Source of the DNA: an uncultured Eubacteriales bacterium | Lineage (GTDB): Bacteria > Bacillota > Clostridia > Oscillospirales > CAG-272 | Length of the DNA stretch: 26,946 nt | Assembly: GCA_934462825.1 (NCBI GenBank) | Contig: CAKSIP010000024.1 | Span: forward strand, 1-26,946 | Direction of reading: 5' to 3' | Part shown: in pieces, positions 7,415-14,823 of the stretch | Numbering within the stretch: position 1 is the stretch's first letter | Layout of the letters: each line of letters opens with the position of its first letter | Made by a program: the position numbers and the translations under genes | The notes under the pieces: model-generated | Told to the model about the DNA's origin: nothing | Databases searched by the model: none | What the model saw: only the letters and a program-made list of their open reading frames with translations

Positions 7415-8085
7415 AAGAAAGTATAGCAAACCCTGTTCTATCTGGCATAGACGAGGCGGACGAAACGATTCTGCCGGTGGAGGAAGCGGATAAAACCGCT
7501 CTGCCGGTGGAGGAAGCGGATAAAACCGCTCTGCCGATGGAGGAAGCCGACGAAACCGATCTGCCGATGGAGGAATCCGACGAAACCGATCTGTCGGCGG
7601 GTGAAGCCGACGAAACCGATCTGCCGGCGGGTGAAGCGGATGAGCCCGCCCCGCCTGAGCTTCCGTCCGACAATCCGCCAACCGATATGGCGCAAGAGCT
7701 TGCGCGTTTGCGTGAGCAAGTCACGTCCCTCCGAGAAACGCTGGCCAGCCAAAAAGCCGCTTATCAACGCGCCGGCGCCGAGTATGCGGAATTTTTCACG
7801 CTGTTCCCCGCGGTTTCTCTCTCTGCTCTCCCCGATGACGTATGGCAAAGTGTGCAAAAGGGTGTTCCTTTGGCCGCCGCCTATGCGCTGGAAGAACGCA
7901 GAGCCGCCGTACAAGCGGAAAAAGCGCAAAAGGTCAACCAAATCAATCGGGAAAAATCCTCCGGGGCATTAAATCCGACCGGAAACTCCGACAATTTTTC
8001 TTTGGCCGAGGTGCGCGACATGACGCCGGACGAAGTCCGCGCCAATTTTGACAGAATCATGGAATCCGTGACACAATGGCACTGA
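7411..8085 (+). CDS. Scaffold-like protein with acidic decapeptide repeats, 224 aa
   Basis: Its place between portal and capsid genes, acidic composition and coiled-coil make it the likely capsid assembly scaffold. The start ATG at 7411 has AAAGGAG upstream and overlaps the portal stop by 4 bases. Residues about 15-78 are six-plus copies of a ten-residue acidic repeat (EADETDLPME type). Next comes a coiled-coil (about 93-115, ELARLREQVTSLRETLASQK), then a segment with FFTLFPAVSLSALPDDVW and GVPLAAAYALEERRAA. It ends in an ALNPTGNSDNFS linker plus a helical C-terminus (LAEVRDMTPDEVRANFDRI), the place where scaffolds usually bind coat protein. No protease motif is seen, so scaffold removal would not be by self-cleavage. 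Confidence 0.7.
   Translation: MKESIANPVLSGIDEADETILPVEEADKTALPVEEADKTALPMEEADETDLPMEESDETDLSAGEADETDLPAGEADEPAPPELPSDNPPTDMAQELARLREQVTSLRETLASQKAAYQRAGAEYAEFFTLFPAVSLSALPDDVWQSVQKGVPLAAAYALEERRAAVQAEKAQKVNQINREKSSGALNPTGNSDNFSLAEVRDMTPDEVRANFDRIMESVTQWH
7453..7644 (+). repeat. In-frame 30-bp tandem repeats, about 6.4 copies
   Basis: A 30-base unit repeats in phase within the scaffold-like gene. The copies at 7471-7500 and 7501-7530 are identical; the copies at 7531-7560, 7561-7590, 7591-7620 and 7621-7650 diverge by a few bases. Each unit encodes a decapeptide such as LPVEEADKTA or LPMEEADETD. The two identical copies suggest recent expansion or ongoing slippage. Confidence 0.9.
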
Positions 8086-8140
8086 TTTCCCACTCATTAT
8101 TTTACTAAATTTATTAAAATTAAGAAAGGAATTTTTTATT

Positions 8141-8983
8141 ATGGCTATTTCCAATTTTATTTCTACCGTTTGGAGCGAAAATCTTTACAGAGAACTTGAC
8201 AAAAAATTTGTGGCGGTCGCCAACTGCAACCACGATTGGGAGGGCGAAATCCGCCAAAAGGGGGATCGCGTCAAGATCCTCGGCGTTGGCCCCGTTTCCG
8301 TTTTCAATTATACGAAAAACACCGATATGACCGTCCCGGCCGCTCTGAGCGACAGTGTCCGTGAGCTGGTCATTGACCAGGCTAAGGCCTTCAACTTCCA
8401 GATCGATGACGTGGATCGCGCGCAGGCCAATCCGAAAATCATGACCGAGGCCTTGCGCAACGCCGCCGCGGCTCTTGCCAATCAGGCGGATGCGCACGTG
8501 CTTTCCCTCTATTCCTCCATTGCCGCCAAAAATCAGCTTAAGGTGGATGCAACCACGTCCGACAATATCATCGACAAAATTCTGGAAGGCATGCTCATCC
8601 TGCGGAAAAACGGCGTGACAGACGACATCGTTCTTGAGGTTTCCCCGGCCATCGGTTCTTTGCTTCTCAAAGCCAAGCTGAACCTTGCCACCGACAACAC
8701 CGCCACCCTGGAAAACGGATGTATCGGCTCGATTGCCGGTTGCCGCGTCTTTGTCAGCGGAAATGTCTGCACGGTAACGCCCACCGGCTCCGGCTCCGCT
8801 ACGTACCACAAATGTATGATGCACACGCGTCGCGCCATCGCGTTTGCCGAGCAGCTCAGCGAAATCGAAGCCTATCGCCCCGAACTTCGCTTTGCCGATG
8901 CCGTCAAGGGCCTGATGCTGTACGGCGCCAAGATCGTGTACGGAGATGAAATCATTCTGCTCGATCTCGGCATGGCCAACTGA
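8141..8983 (+). CDS. Major capsid protein (HK97-fold, P22-coat-like group), 280 aa
   Basis: The protein opens MAISNFISTVWSENLYREL and continues FVAVANCNHDWEGEI, GDRVKILGVGPVSVFNYTKN, and a spine-helix-like VDRAQANPKIMTEALRNAAA block (about 91-111). It then has the P-domain-like LEVSPAIGSLLLKAKL and IGSIAGCRVFVSGNV near the C-terminal half. This order is typical of major capsid proteins of Firmicutes phages that have a separate scaffold. At 280 residues it starts at MAIS without a cleavable delta domain, which fits the absence of a protease gene. AGAAAGGA (8123-8130) precedes the ATG. It ends TGATG, overlapping a possible start of the next gene. The fold assignment is from pattern recognition. 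Confidence 0.82.
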   Translation: MAISNFISTVWSENLYRELDKKFVAVANCNHDWEGEIRQKGDRVKILGVGPVSVFNYTKNTDMTVPAALSDSVRELVIDQAKAFNFQIDDVDRAQANPKIMTEALRNAAAALANQADAHVLSLYSSIAAKNQLKVDATTSDNIIDKILEGMLILRKNGVTDDIVLEVSPAIGSLLLKAKLNLATDNTATLENGCIGSIAGCRVFVSGNVCTVTPTGSGSATYHKCMMHTRRAIAFAEQLSEIEAYRPELRFADAVKGLMLYGAKIVYGDEIILLDLGMAN

Positions 8984-9015
8984 TGGAAGCGCTCTCAGAG
9001 AAAGAAGGCGTTTGT

Positions 9016-9411
9016 ATGAAATGCTCGGACATCTTTAACGCCGCTCTGCGATTGCTCAACGAGAAGGAATCCACTTTATTGACTGAAACGGACGAGCTTC
9101 GTGACCGCGCCCCCTTTATTTTGGCGACCTGCTGTGAAGAACTTGCGCAGCTGGATCATCACTATCGTCAGGCAAACGGGCTGGAAAGCGCTCCGCCCCA
9201 TCACGCGGTCTGCCTGCCCCTTTCGGCCGACTTCCCGCTCTGCAAACGCTTTGCCCCCATCGCCGCTTATTACCTCGCATCTCTCCTCATTGCCGATGAA
9301 AACATGACCTTGGCCGATTTTTTCTACGACAAGTTCAGCGATGCAGTGGCTACCCTGACCGGGGAAATTCCCGCGGTCTGCCACAAGATTTACGACGCTT
9401 ACGCAATGTAA
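9016..9411 (+). CDS. Head-tail connector-like protein, 131 aa
   Basis: This is a small helical protein directly after the capsid gene, where gp6/gp4-type connectors that extend the portal usually lie. It reads as four to five helices: DIFNAALRLLNE, RAPFILATCCEELAQLDHHY, FAPIAAYYLASLLIAD and LADFFYDKFSDAVATL, ending IPAVCHKIYDAYAM. The opening CSDIFNAALRLLNEKES and the AAYYLASLL helix match connectors of this type. AGAAAGAAGG just upstream favours the ATG at 9016; the ATG at 8983, overlapping the capsid stop, is an alternative giving 142 aa. It is the last gene of the module: no tail gene follows. Confidence 0.62.
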   Translation: MKCSDIFNAALRLLNEKESTLLTETDELRDRAPFILATCCEELAQLDHHYRQANGLESAPPHHAVCLPLSADFPLCKRFAPIAAYYLASLLIADENMTLADFFYDKFSDAVATLTGEIPAVCHKIYDAYAM

Positions 9412-9433
9412 TCGTCACGTTCCGGTAACTTAT

Positions 9434-9499
9434 TCCCCGCCGTGCCCGTCAAGGGCGCGGTAGGGGAAGGCCGGAAAAGCGGTGTCCGCCTTTTCGGGC
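9434..9499. other. Two consecutive GC-rich hairpins after the head module
   Basis: A first hairpin (about 9434-9468) pairs TTCCCC plus GCCC blocks with GGGC and GGGGAA. A second (about 9470-9499) pairs GCCGGAAAAGCGG with CCGCCTTTTCGGGC over a 3-base loop. Neither is followed by a convincing T-run on the plus strand, though a short AT stretch (TACTTTATAAAA) follows. They could stabilise or end the module transcript. Coordinates are good to about one base. Confidence 0.45.
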
Positions 9500-9524
9500 A
9501 ATCGGTACTTTATAAAACAAACGG

Positions 9525-9559
9525 GCCGCCTCAAAATCCCTTCCGGGTTTTGGGGCGGC
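9525..9559 (-). terminator. Terminator of the metal-efflux operon
   Basis: GCCGCCTCAAAATCCC pairs with GGGTTTTGGGGCGGC across a TTCC loop, with one bulge and one wobble. Read on the minus strand the stem is followed by a T-rich stretch (TTTGTTTTAT), as expected for an intrinsic terminator just after the ATPase stop at 9595. Confidence 0.75.
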
Positions 9560-9594
9560 TATCGGTTTCCTTGGCGAAGGAAAACACCGTTCTT

Positions 9595-11454
9595 TTATTT
9601 CTTTTTCATCGAATAATCCTTTACGTGCATGGTACGCATGGCATTGAGCACGGCCAGCACCGTCACGCCGACATCGGCAAAGATCGCATACCACATATTG
9701 GCCACGCCCAGCGCGCCGAGAAGCAAGGTCACGCCCTTGACAAGCAAGGCAAAAAGGATGTTCTGCTTTGCGATCCGCATGGTCTTTTCCGAGATATAAA
9801 TGGCATCGGCGATTTTACGCGGATCGTCGTCCATCAGCACCACGTCGGCGGCTTCTATGGCGGCGTCACTGCCCATGGCCCCCATGGCAATTCCCACATC
9901 GGCGCGGGAAAGCACCGGCGCATCGTTGATTCCGTCGCCGACAAAAGCGTATTTTCGCCCGCTTTTATCACTCAGCAAGGCCTCCACCGCCTTCACCTTA
10001 TCGGCCGGCATCAGCTCTGCCTGAACCTCATCCACGCCCACTTCGGCGGCCACGGCCTCTCCGATTTCCCGGCGATCTCCGGTCAGCATCACGGTTTTAT
10101 CCACGCCCAGCTGTTTCAACATGCGAAGGGCGTCGGCCGCGCCCGGCTTGATGGTATCCGAAATCACAATGTGTCCCAGATACACTCCGTCTTTCGCAAT
10201 GTGAATCACCGTTCCCACCTTATGACAGTCATGAGCTTTGGCTCCGATTTTTTCCATCAGCCGGGGGTTTCCCACGCAAATCTGATGTCCATCCACGGTA
10301 GCACAAACGCCAAGCCCCGACAATTCTTCGGTTTCCCCAATGCGATCCAGATCAATATGCCCGCCGTGTGCCAGCACAATGGACTCCGCAATGGGATGGG
10401 TGGAATGGCACTCCGCCGCGGCCGCCAGATCCAACAGCTCGGCCTCGGTCACGTGATCCGGGTGCACCGCCACCACCTCAAAATTTCCCTTTGTCAGCGT
10501 TCCGGTCTTATCAAACACCATACCGCGAACCTTTGACAAGGTTTCAATATATTCGGCTCCCTTTACTAAGATTCCCTTGCGGGAAGCACCGCCGATTCCT
10601 CCGAAAAAGGACAGCGGCACCGAAATCACCAAAGCGCAGGGGCAGGAAATGACGAGAAACGTCAGCGCACGTCCTACCCATTCCCGAACATCCCCTGTAA
10701 TCAGGGACGGAATCAGCGCCAGCAGCACGGCACCGATGACTACGCAGGGCGTATAATATTTAGCGAATCGTGAAATAAAGTTTTCCGTGTGCGACTTCCG
10801 TGAAGAAGCGTTTTCCACCAAATCCAAGATTTTCGACACGGTGCTCTCGGCGAACACATTCTCCGTCCGAATGGAAAGCAGGCCCGAAAGATTTACCGAT
10901 CCGCTGACCACACGATCCCCCACTGTCACATCGACCGGTCGGCTTTCCCCGGTCAGCGCACAGGTATTGATGGCACTGCTTCCCGAAAGGACAATGCCAT
11001 CCAGCGGAATTTTTTCTCCGGGGCGCACCACGATGGTTTCGCCCTTCGCCACTTCCTCCGGTGAAACGGTCATTTCTTTTCCCTCACGCAAGACCGTAGC
11101 GGTATCGGGGCGAATATCCATCAGTGCCGCAATGCTGCGCCTGGATTTTCCCACGGCCAGGCTTTGAAAAAGCTCTCCCACCTGATACAGTAGCATGACA
11201 GCCACGCCTTCCAGCCCTTTTCCCAGCGCAAATGCGCCCGCCGTGGCCACCGTCATCAAAAATTGTTCGTCAAATAATTCCCCATGGAAAATTTTTCGGA
11301 ACGCGCCGAATATCACATCATATCCGACGACAAAGTACGGGACAAGGAACAACAGCACCTTCCACCATCCGTCCAGTGGGATCAGCCAGGCCGCCACGGT
11401 CAGCACAGCCGCCGCCACAATGCGAATCAGATTTCTTGTTTGCTTCCGACTCAT
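9595..11454 (-). CDS. P1B-2-type heavy-metal (Zn/Cd/Pb) translocating ATPase, 619 aa
   Basis: This is a membrane pump that exports soft divalent metals using ATP. Signatures are TGES (168-171) in the actuator domain, the metal-binding CPC (271-273) in a membrane helix, DKTGT (315-319) with phosphorylated D315, HP in a HSTHPIAES segment, and GDGINDAP in the hinge. In the last two membrane helices a Lys (LLVKG) and an Asp (FADVGV) are the pair expected for the Zn/Cd/Pb subgroup rather than Cu. It lacks the usual N-terminal HMA domain; a free-standing HMA protein is encoded immediately upstream. GAGGTAG precedes the ATG. Related to cadA/zntA, but the exact metal cannot be told, so no symbol is given. 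Confidence 0.93.
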   Translation of the reverse strand: MSRKQTRNLIRIVAAAVLTVAAWLIPLDGWWKVLLFLVPYFVVGYDVIFGAFRKIFHGELFDEQFLMTVATAGAFALGKGLEGVAVMLLYQVGELFQSLAVGKSRRSIAALMDIRPDTATVLREGKEMTVSPEEVAKGETIVVRPGEKIPLDGIVLSGSSAINTCALTGESRPVDVTVGDRVVSGSVNLSGLLSIRTENVFAESTVSKILDLVENASSRKSHTENFISRFAKYYTPCVVIGAVLLALIPSLITGDVREWVGRALTFLVISCPCALVISVPLSFFGGIGGASRKGILVKGAEYIETLSKVRGMVFDKTGTLTKGNFEVVAVHPDHVTEAELLDLAAAAECHSTHPIAESIVLAHGGHIDLDRIGETEELSGLGVCATVDGHQICVGNPRLMEKIGAKAHDCHKVGTVIHIAKDGVYLGHIVISDTIKPGAADALRMLKQLGVDKTVMLTGDRREIGEAVAAEVGVDEVQAELMPADKVKAVEALLSDKSGRKYAFVGDGINDAPVLSRADVGIAMGAMGSDAAIEAADVVLMDDDPRKIADAIYISEKTMRIAKQNILFALLVKGVTLLLGALGVANMWYAIFADVGVTVLAVLNAMRTMHVKDYSMKKK

Positions 11455-11463
11455 GCCGCTACC

Positions 11464-11682
11464 TCACAGACAAATCCGGCAATCCGGCTCTATTTTTTTC
11501 GCTGTTTTTACTATTTTTTTCATCACGTCGTCAAATTGATCGTCGGCCGCCTGCACCGTCAGCTTGCCGGCCAAAAAATTCAGCGAGGCGCTTTCCACGC
11601 CCTCGATTTTCTGAATGGCTTCCTCTAATTTTCTCGCGCAGTTGGCGCAATCAATGTCCTCAACCACAAATACCTTTTTCAT
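11464..11682 (-). CDS. Free-standing HMA-domain metal-binding protein, 72 aa
   Basis: This is a small ferredoxin-fold metal carrier. The DCANCARKLEEAI stretch has the two metal-binding cysteines C12 and C15 and is followed by IEGVESASLNFLAGKLTV, the standard HMA pattern. An extra cysteine pair, CRIC, is at the C-terminus (about 68-71). The stop lies 9 bases before the ATPase start and AGGAGA precedes its own ATG. It most likely replaces the missing N-terminal HMA domain of the ATPase, delivering metal to it or sensing metal for it (inference from operon and domain complementarity). Confidence 0.9.
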   Translation of the reverse strand: MKKVFVVEDIDCANCARKLEEAIQKIEGVESASLNFLAGKLTVQAADDQFDDVMKKIVKTAKKIEPDCRICL

Positions 11683-11729
11683 AATCTTTTTTCTCCTAAA
11701 TAGAATTGAATGGATTTATCTTTATATTT

Positions 11730-12161
11730 TTATTTTTTTGCTTCCGTTTTTGCCCCTTTTGCGCCGTGTGTATGCGGTTCTTCGGACAAATGCTCAAAGC
11801 CTTGACCGATGATCGTGCGAACATGATCGTCCGCCAAGAAATAATAGATGGTTTTTCCCTCTCGACGATTGGCCACGAGGTTGTTATCCTTCAAAACCTT
11901 GAGCTGGTGGGAAATGGCCGATTGCGTCATGCCGAGCAGCTCGGAAATGGCGCACACGCAAAGCTCGCTTTCAAACAGAGAATATAAAATTCTCATACGC
12001 GTAGTATCTCCGAAGATTTTGAAAAGATCGGCCAGATCGCAAAGGCGTTCTTCTTTGGGCAATTCGTGGCTGACCTGGCTTACAATCGCGGTATGATCGT
12101 GCTTTTTGCACGACTTTCCCGTGTCTTTGGCGGTGGCTTTGTTTTTGTTTTCTTCCGTCAT
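11730..12161 (-). CDS. ArsR/SmtB-family metal-sensing repressor, 143 aa
   Basis: This is a winged-helix dimeric repressor released by metal. The core is LADLFKIFGDTTRMRILYSL, then ELCVCAI (66-72, C68 and C70), the recognition helix region TQSAISHQLKVLKDNNLV (79-96) and the wing REGKTIYYFL. The alpha-5 site is complete: D111, H113, H124 and E127 have exactly the spacing of the SmtB/CzrA zinc site. ELCVC also resembles the alpha-3 cysteine motif of CadC-type sensors, so both site types may be present. N-terminal C18, H21 and H23 and a His-containing tail could add ligands. AGGAGGAAGCTTGC precedes the ATG. It is the first gene of the efflux operon and probably represses its own promoter. Confidence 0.93.
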   Translation of the reverse strand: MTEENKNKATAKDTGKSCKKHDHTAIVSQVSHELPKEERLCDLADLFKIFGDTTRMRILYSLFESELCVCAISELLGMTQSAISHQLKVLKDNNLVANRREGKTIYYFLADDHVRTIIGQGFEHLSEEPHTHGAKGAKTEAKK

Positions 12162-12198
12162 GCAAGCTTCCTCCTGCTGTGTTTTTTAATTGAGCAGC

Positions 12199-12226
12199 CA
12201 TTCATTTGAATGTACAATCATATGAT
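12199..12226 (-). promoter_or_regulatory. Putative operator palindromes of the metal operon
   Basis: CATTCATTTGAATG (12199-12212) is a perfect palindrome around a TT centre and ATCATATGAT (12217-12226) is a second perfect one overlapping the -10 element. TTCAAATGAA-type palindromes are typical ArsR/SmtB/CadC operators. Binding here would cover the start point and -10, which fits repression by the adjacent regulator. Confidence 0.65.
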
Positions 12227-12250
12227 ACACCGTTCATGCGTTCTTGTCAA
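12222..12250 (-). promoter_or_regulatory. Promoter of the repressor-HMA-ATPase operon
   Basis: On the minus strand a perfect TTGACA (complement of 12245-12250) is separated by 17 bases from TATCAT (complement of 12222-12227). The -10 lies inside the palindrome at 12217-12226, about 60 bases before the repressor start codon. Confidence 0.8.
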
Positions 12251-12324
12251 GGGGTTTTTCTATATTTTTTTGCATGGGAGCAAATTTTTTTCGAACGAAA
12301 ATTTTTTCAAATTGGATTGTGTAG

Positions 12325-12353
12325 TTGTAAATGCCGGGGGAATATGCTATAAT
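12325..12353 (+). promoter_or_regulatory. Promoter of the hydrolase-MurF-Ddl operon
   Basis: TTGTAA (12325-12330), a 17-base spacer and a perfect TATAAT (12348-12353) preceded by an extended -10 TGC. It lies 35 bases before the hydrolase start and points away from the metal operon. Confidence 0.8.
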
Positions 12354-12388
12354 AAACTAAGACAAAACGGAAGGGGTGTGACAGAGAT

Positions 12389-13195
12389 ATGATAGGAACC
12401 GTTTCGGAGCTTTCGATTGACGGACGCGCTCTGCGCTACGTTTCCGCCGGCCATGGAGATGAAATTGCCGTTCTTTTGCAAGGCTGGCACACACAAAGCG
12501 AGCTTTACGAGGACATCGTGAATACCTTGGCGCAACGCTATACGGTGCTGTTTCCCTTATTGCCGGGCTTCGGAGAAACCCCGGAGCCGGACGAACCCAT
12601 GTGCGTGGCTGATTACGCCGCGCTTGTAATCGACTTTCTTTCCGCCCTGCACGTAACCAAAGCCGTGTTTTTCTGCCATTCCTTCGGGGGGCGCGTCTTC
12701 TTTCACCTTCTGTCCTCGCCCGGCTCGCCCATACAAGCCGAAAAAGTGATTCTTTGCGATGTGGCGGGCGTGATGCGCCGCAAGTCCTTATTCCAGAGGT
12801 GGAAGCTCCGGCTTTACAAATGGGGGTACCGTATCTTGGAAAGCCGCCCCTTGCGCCGATTCTTTCACGAAAAGGCCGAACGATTTCGGGAAAGGCATGC
12901 GTCCGAGGACTATCGCAATGCAAGTCCTGTCATGCGGCAGACATTGGTGCTCGCGGTCAACGAGGATCTTTGCGAACGGTTTCCTCTTTTGACTATGCCA
13001 ACGCTGATTTTATGGGGGCGCAACGACACCGCCGTTCCTCTTTCCGATGCCTATCGCATTGAATCCGACGCCAAAGACGCTGCCGTTGTCGTGTTTGAAA
13101 ACAGCGGCCACTTCCCTTTTCTCACCGAGAAGCCTCGGTTTCTCGCGGTGGTGCGTTCTTTTTTTCAAATTGAATCCCCGGAGGCACACTCATGA
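12389..13195 (+). CDS. Alpha/beta-hydrolase fold protein, 268 aa
   Basis: A cytoplasmic alpha/beta hydrolase with an intact predicted triad: nucleophile elbow CHSFGG with S98, D213 in GRNDTAVP and H241 in SGHFPF. LLPGFGETP (57-65) is the usual oxyanion/HG-loop neighbour. A basic, helical cap lies between about residues 128 and 180. There is no signal peptide. GGAAGGGG lies about 12 bases before the ATG. The gene overlaps the MurF-like gene by 4 bases (ATGA) and leads an operon with Ddl, so a role tied to cell-wall precursors or D-amino-acid esters or peptides is possible, but the substrate cannot be read from the sequence. Confidence 0.85.
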   Translation: MIGTVSELSIDGRALRYVSAGHGDEIAVLLQGWHTQSELYEDIVNTLAQRYTVLFPLLPGFGETPEPDEPMCVADYAALVIDFLSALHVTKAVFFCHSFGGRVFFHLLSSPGSPIQAEKVILCDVAGVMRRKSLFQRWKLRLYKWGYRILESRPLRRFFHEKAERFRERHASEDYRNASPVMRQTLVLAVNEDLCERFPLLTMPTLILWGRNDTAVPLSDAYRIESDAKDAAVVVFENSGHFPFLTEKPRFLAVVRSFFQIESPEAHS

Positions 13196-14757
13196 CTGAA
13201 CCCATTTTCGCCCTTGCCTACGGCGCCCTGGCCGTGGCGGCGCTGTCGTCCTGCCTGAAATATATGCACATGTTTCAGTTAAACTCTTATAAATGGAAGG
13301 AACACGCCCCCTGGATGCGGCGCAACGTGCGTCCGCTCCTGCTTTTGGCCGGGTTGTCGCTTTTGACAGCGCTCTTTTGCTTTCTTCCCGCCGTTCCCGC
13401 GTCGCTGGCTTCCACGGCAACCGCTTTGGTCTACGCCTTCACAGCACGTCCCAAAGCAAAGAAAAAATCCAAAAAGCCGCTGGTTTACACGGCGCGCGTC
13501 AAACGAATGTTTCTCACCGAAGCGTTGCTTTGGTTGCTGTGCGCCCTTCTGACCGCATGGCTGTTGCCATCCGCGCTTGCGCCGGTCGGTATCGCGCTAT
13601 GCCTCTTACTTTTACCCTATTTTTGCCTGATGGCCAACGTCATCAACGCCCCTATAGAGAAAGCGATACGGCATTACTATACGGAGGATGCGCGTCGCCG
13701 GCTGAACGCACACCCCTCGCTAAAAGTGGTTGCCGTCACGGGCAGCTACGGAAAAACCGGCACCAAGCACTATCTGAACACCCTGCTTTCCGAAAAATAC
13801 GAGGTTCTCATGACACCCGGAAACTACAACACTCCCATGGGTGTGGTGTTGACGGTTCGTTCTTCTCTGCGGGCCACGCATGAGATTTTCATTTGCGAAA
13901 TGGGCGCCAAATACGTCGGAGATATACGGGAGCTTTGCGAGCTGGCCAAACCGACAATGGGTTTGCTCACCTCAATCGGCGCACAGCACCTGGAAACCTT
14001 CGGATGTCTTGAAAACATTGTGAATACCAAGCTGGAGCTTGCCGATTACTTAAGGGAGCATGACGGCTTGCTCCTTTTGAATGGTGACAACGCACTTTTG
14101 TATGACAATCGGGATCGCTGTCCAAGGCACTGCATTTCCGGTTCGCGCTCCGATGCGGACGTCCGTGTTTCCGACATCCGTGCCAGCGCCTCGGGAACTT
14201 CCTTTGCCCTCACGTTTCCCAACGGAGAATGCGTGCGTCTCTCCGTCAAGCTTCTCGGTGCTCACAACGTCTCCAATGTTGCCTTAGCGGCTGCGGCGGC
14301 CTTTTCGCTCGGCATGACACCGGAAGAAATCCGTCGCGCGGCTACGCGTCTTGAAAGTGCCCCTCACCGTCTCCAGCTTTTGCGTCACGGGCCGGATTTA
14401 ATCATTGATGACGCATACAACGCCAATCCCGCCGGCACGCGCGCCGCTTTGGACACCTTAGCGCTCTTTGATGCCTGCCGGATTCTTGTCACGCCCGGCA
14501 TGGTGGAGCTGAGCGATTCCTCGGATGCATTTAACACCGCCTTCGGCCAAAATGCCGCAGAGGTATGTGATTACATTTTGTTAGTCGGCCCAAAGCAGAC
14601 AAAGCCGATTTATGACGGGGCGCGCGCCGCCGGCTTTCCCGAAGAAAGGCTGCACGTCCTTGACACGGTAGAGCAAGCGCTGGCGTTGGCCTTTACCCTT
14701 CCAGCAACCAAACAGCGCGTTGTCCTCATGGAAAACGATTTGCCCGACAACTACTAA
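13192..14757 (+). CDS. Membrane-anchored MurF-like ligase, 521 aa
   Basis: The Mur-ligase part (about 175-521) has the ATP loop VTGSYGKTGTK (182-192), TPGNYNTPMGV, the EMGAKYVGDI block, IGAQHLETF with the conserved His, LNGDN, the GAHNVSNVALAAA segment and DDAYNANPAGT, the last two characteristic of MurF (D-Ala-D-Ala addition to UDP-MurNAc-tripeptide). In place of the normal MurF N-terminal UDP-binding domain it has about 170 residues with four to five membrane helices (about 5-22, 48-66, 70-84, 108-127 and 130-150) and a Lys-rich loop (87-96). It starts inside the preceding gene (ATGA). Either this is the cell's MurF in a membrane form or it modifies a lipid-linked or otherwise different substrate. 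Confidence 0.85.
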   Translation: MTEPIFALAYGALAVAALSSCLKYMHMFQLNSYKWKEHAPWMRRNVRPLLLLAGLSLLTALFCFLPAVPASLASTATALVYAFTARPKAKKKSKKPLVYTARVKRMFLTEALLWLLCALLTAWLLPSALAPVGIALCLLLLPYFCLMANVINAPIEKAIRHYYTEDARRRLNAHPSLKVVAVTGSYGKTGTKHYLNTLLSEKYEVLMTPGNYNTPMGVVLTVRSSLRATHEIFICEMGAKYVGDIRELCELAKPTMGLLTSIGAQHLETFGCLENIVNTKLELADYLREHDGLLLLNGDNALLYDNRDRCPRHCISGSRSDADVRVSDIRASASGTSFALTFPNGECVRLSVKLLGAHNVSNVALAAAAAFSLGMTPEEIRRAATRLESAPHRLQLLRHGPDLIIDDAYNANPAGTRAALDTLALFDACRILVTPGMVELSDSSDAFNTAFGQNAAEVCDYILLVGPKQTKPIYDGARAAGFPEERLHVLDTVEQALALAFTLPATKQRVVLMENDLPDNY

Positions 14758-14823
14758 AGCCCGAACATTTCTTTTTTGCTCAATTTGATCTTTATTATTG
14801 ATCCTGAAAAGGAGGCCTCTCTT

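Noticed and set aside
7215..7941. Long minus-strand frames with repeated Ser/Ala or Phe/Arg decapeptides over the scaffold-like gene
   Set aside because: They are antisense shadows of the 30-bp repeat, which is a multiple of three and so stays open in other frames; no binding site or coherent protein is seen.
9442..10536. Plus-strand frame of 364 codons opposite the ATPase
   Set aside because: It starts in the hairpin region without a binding site and runs antisense to the clearly identified P1B ATPase.
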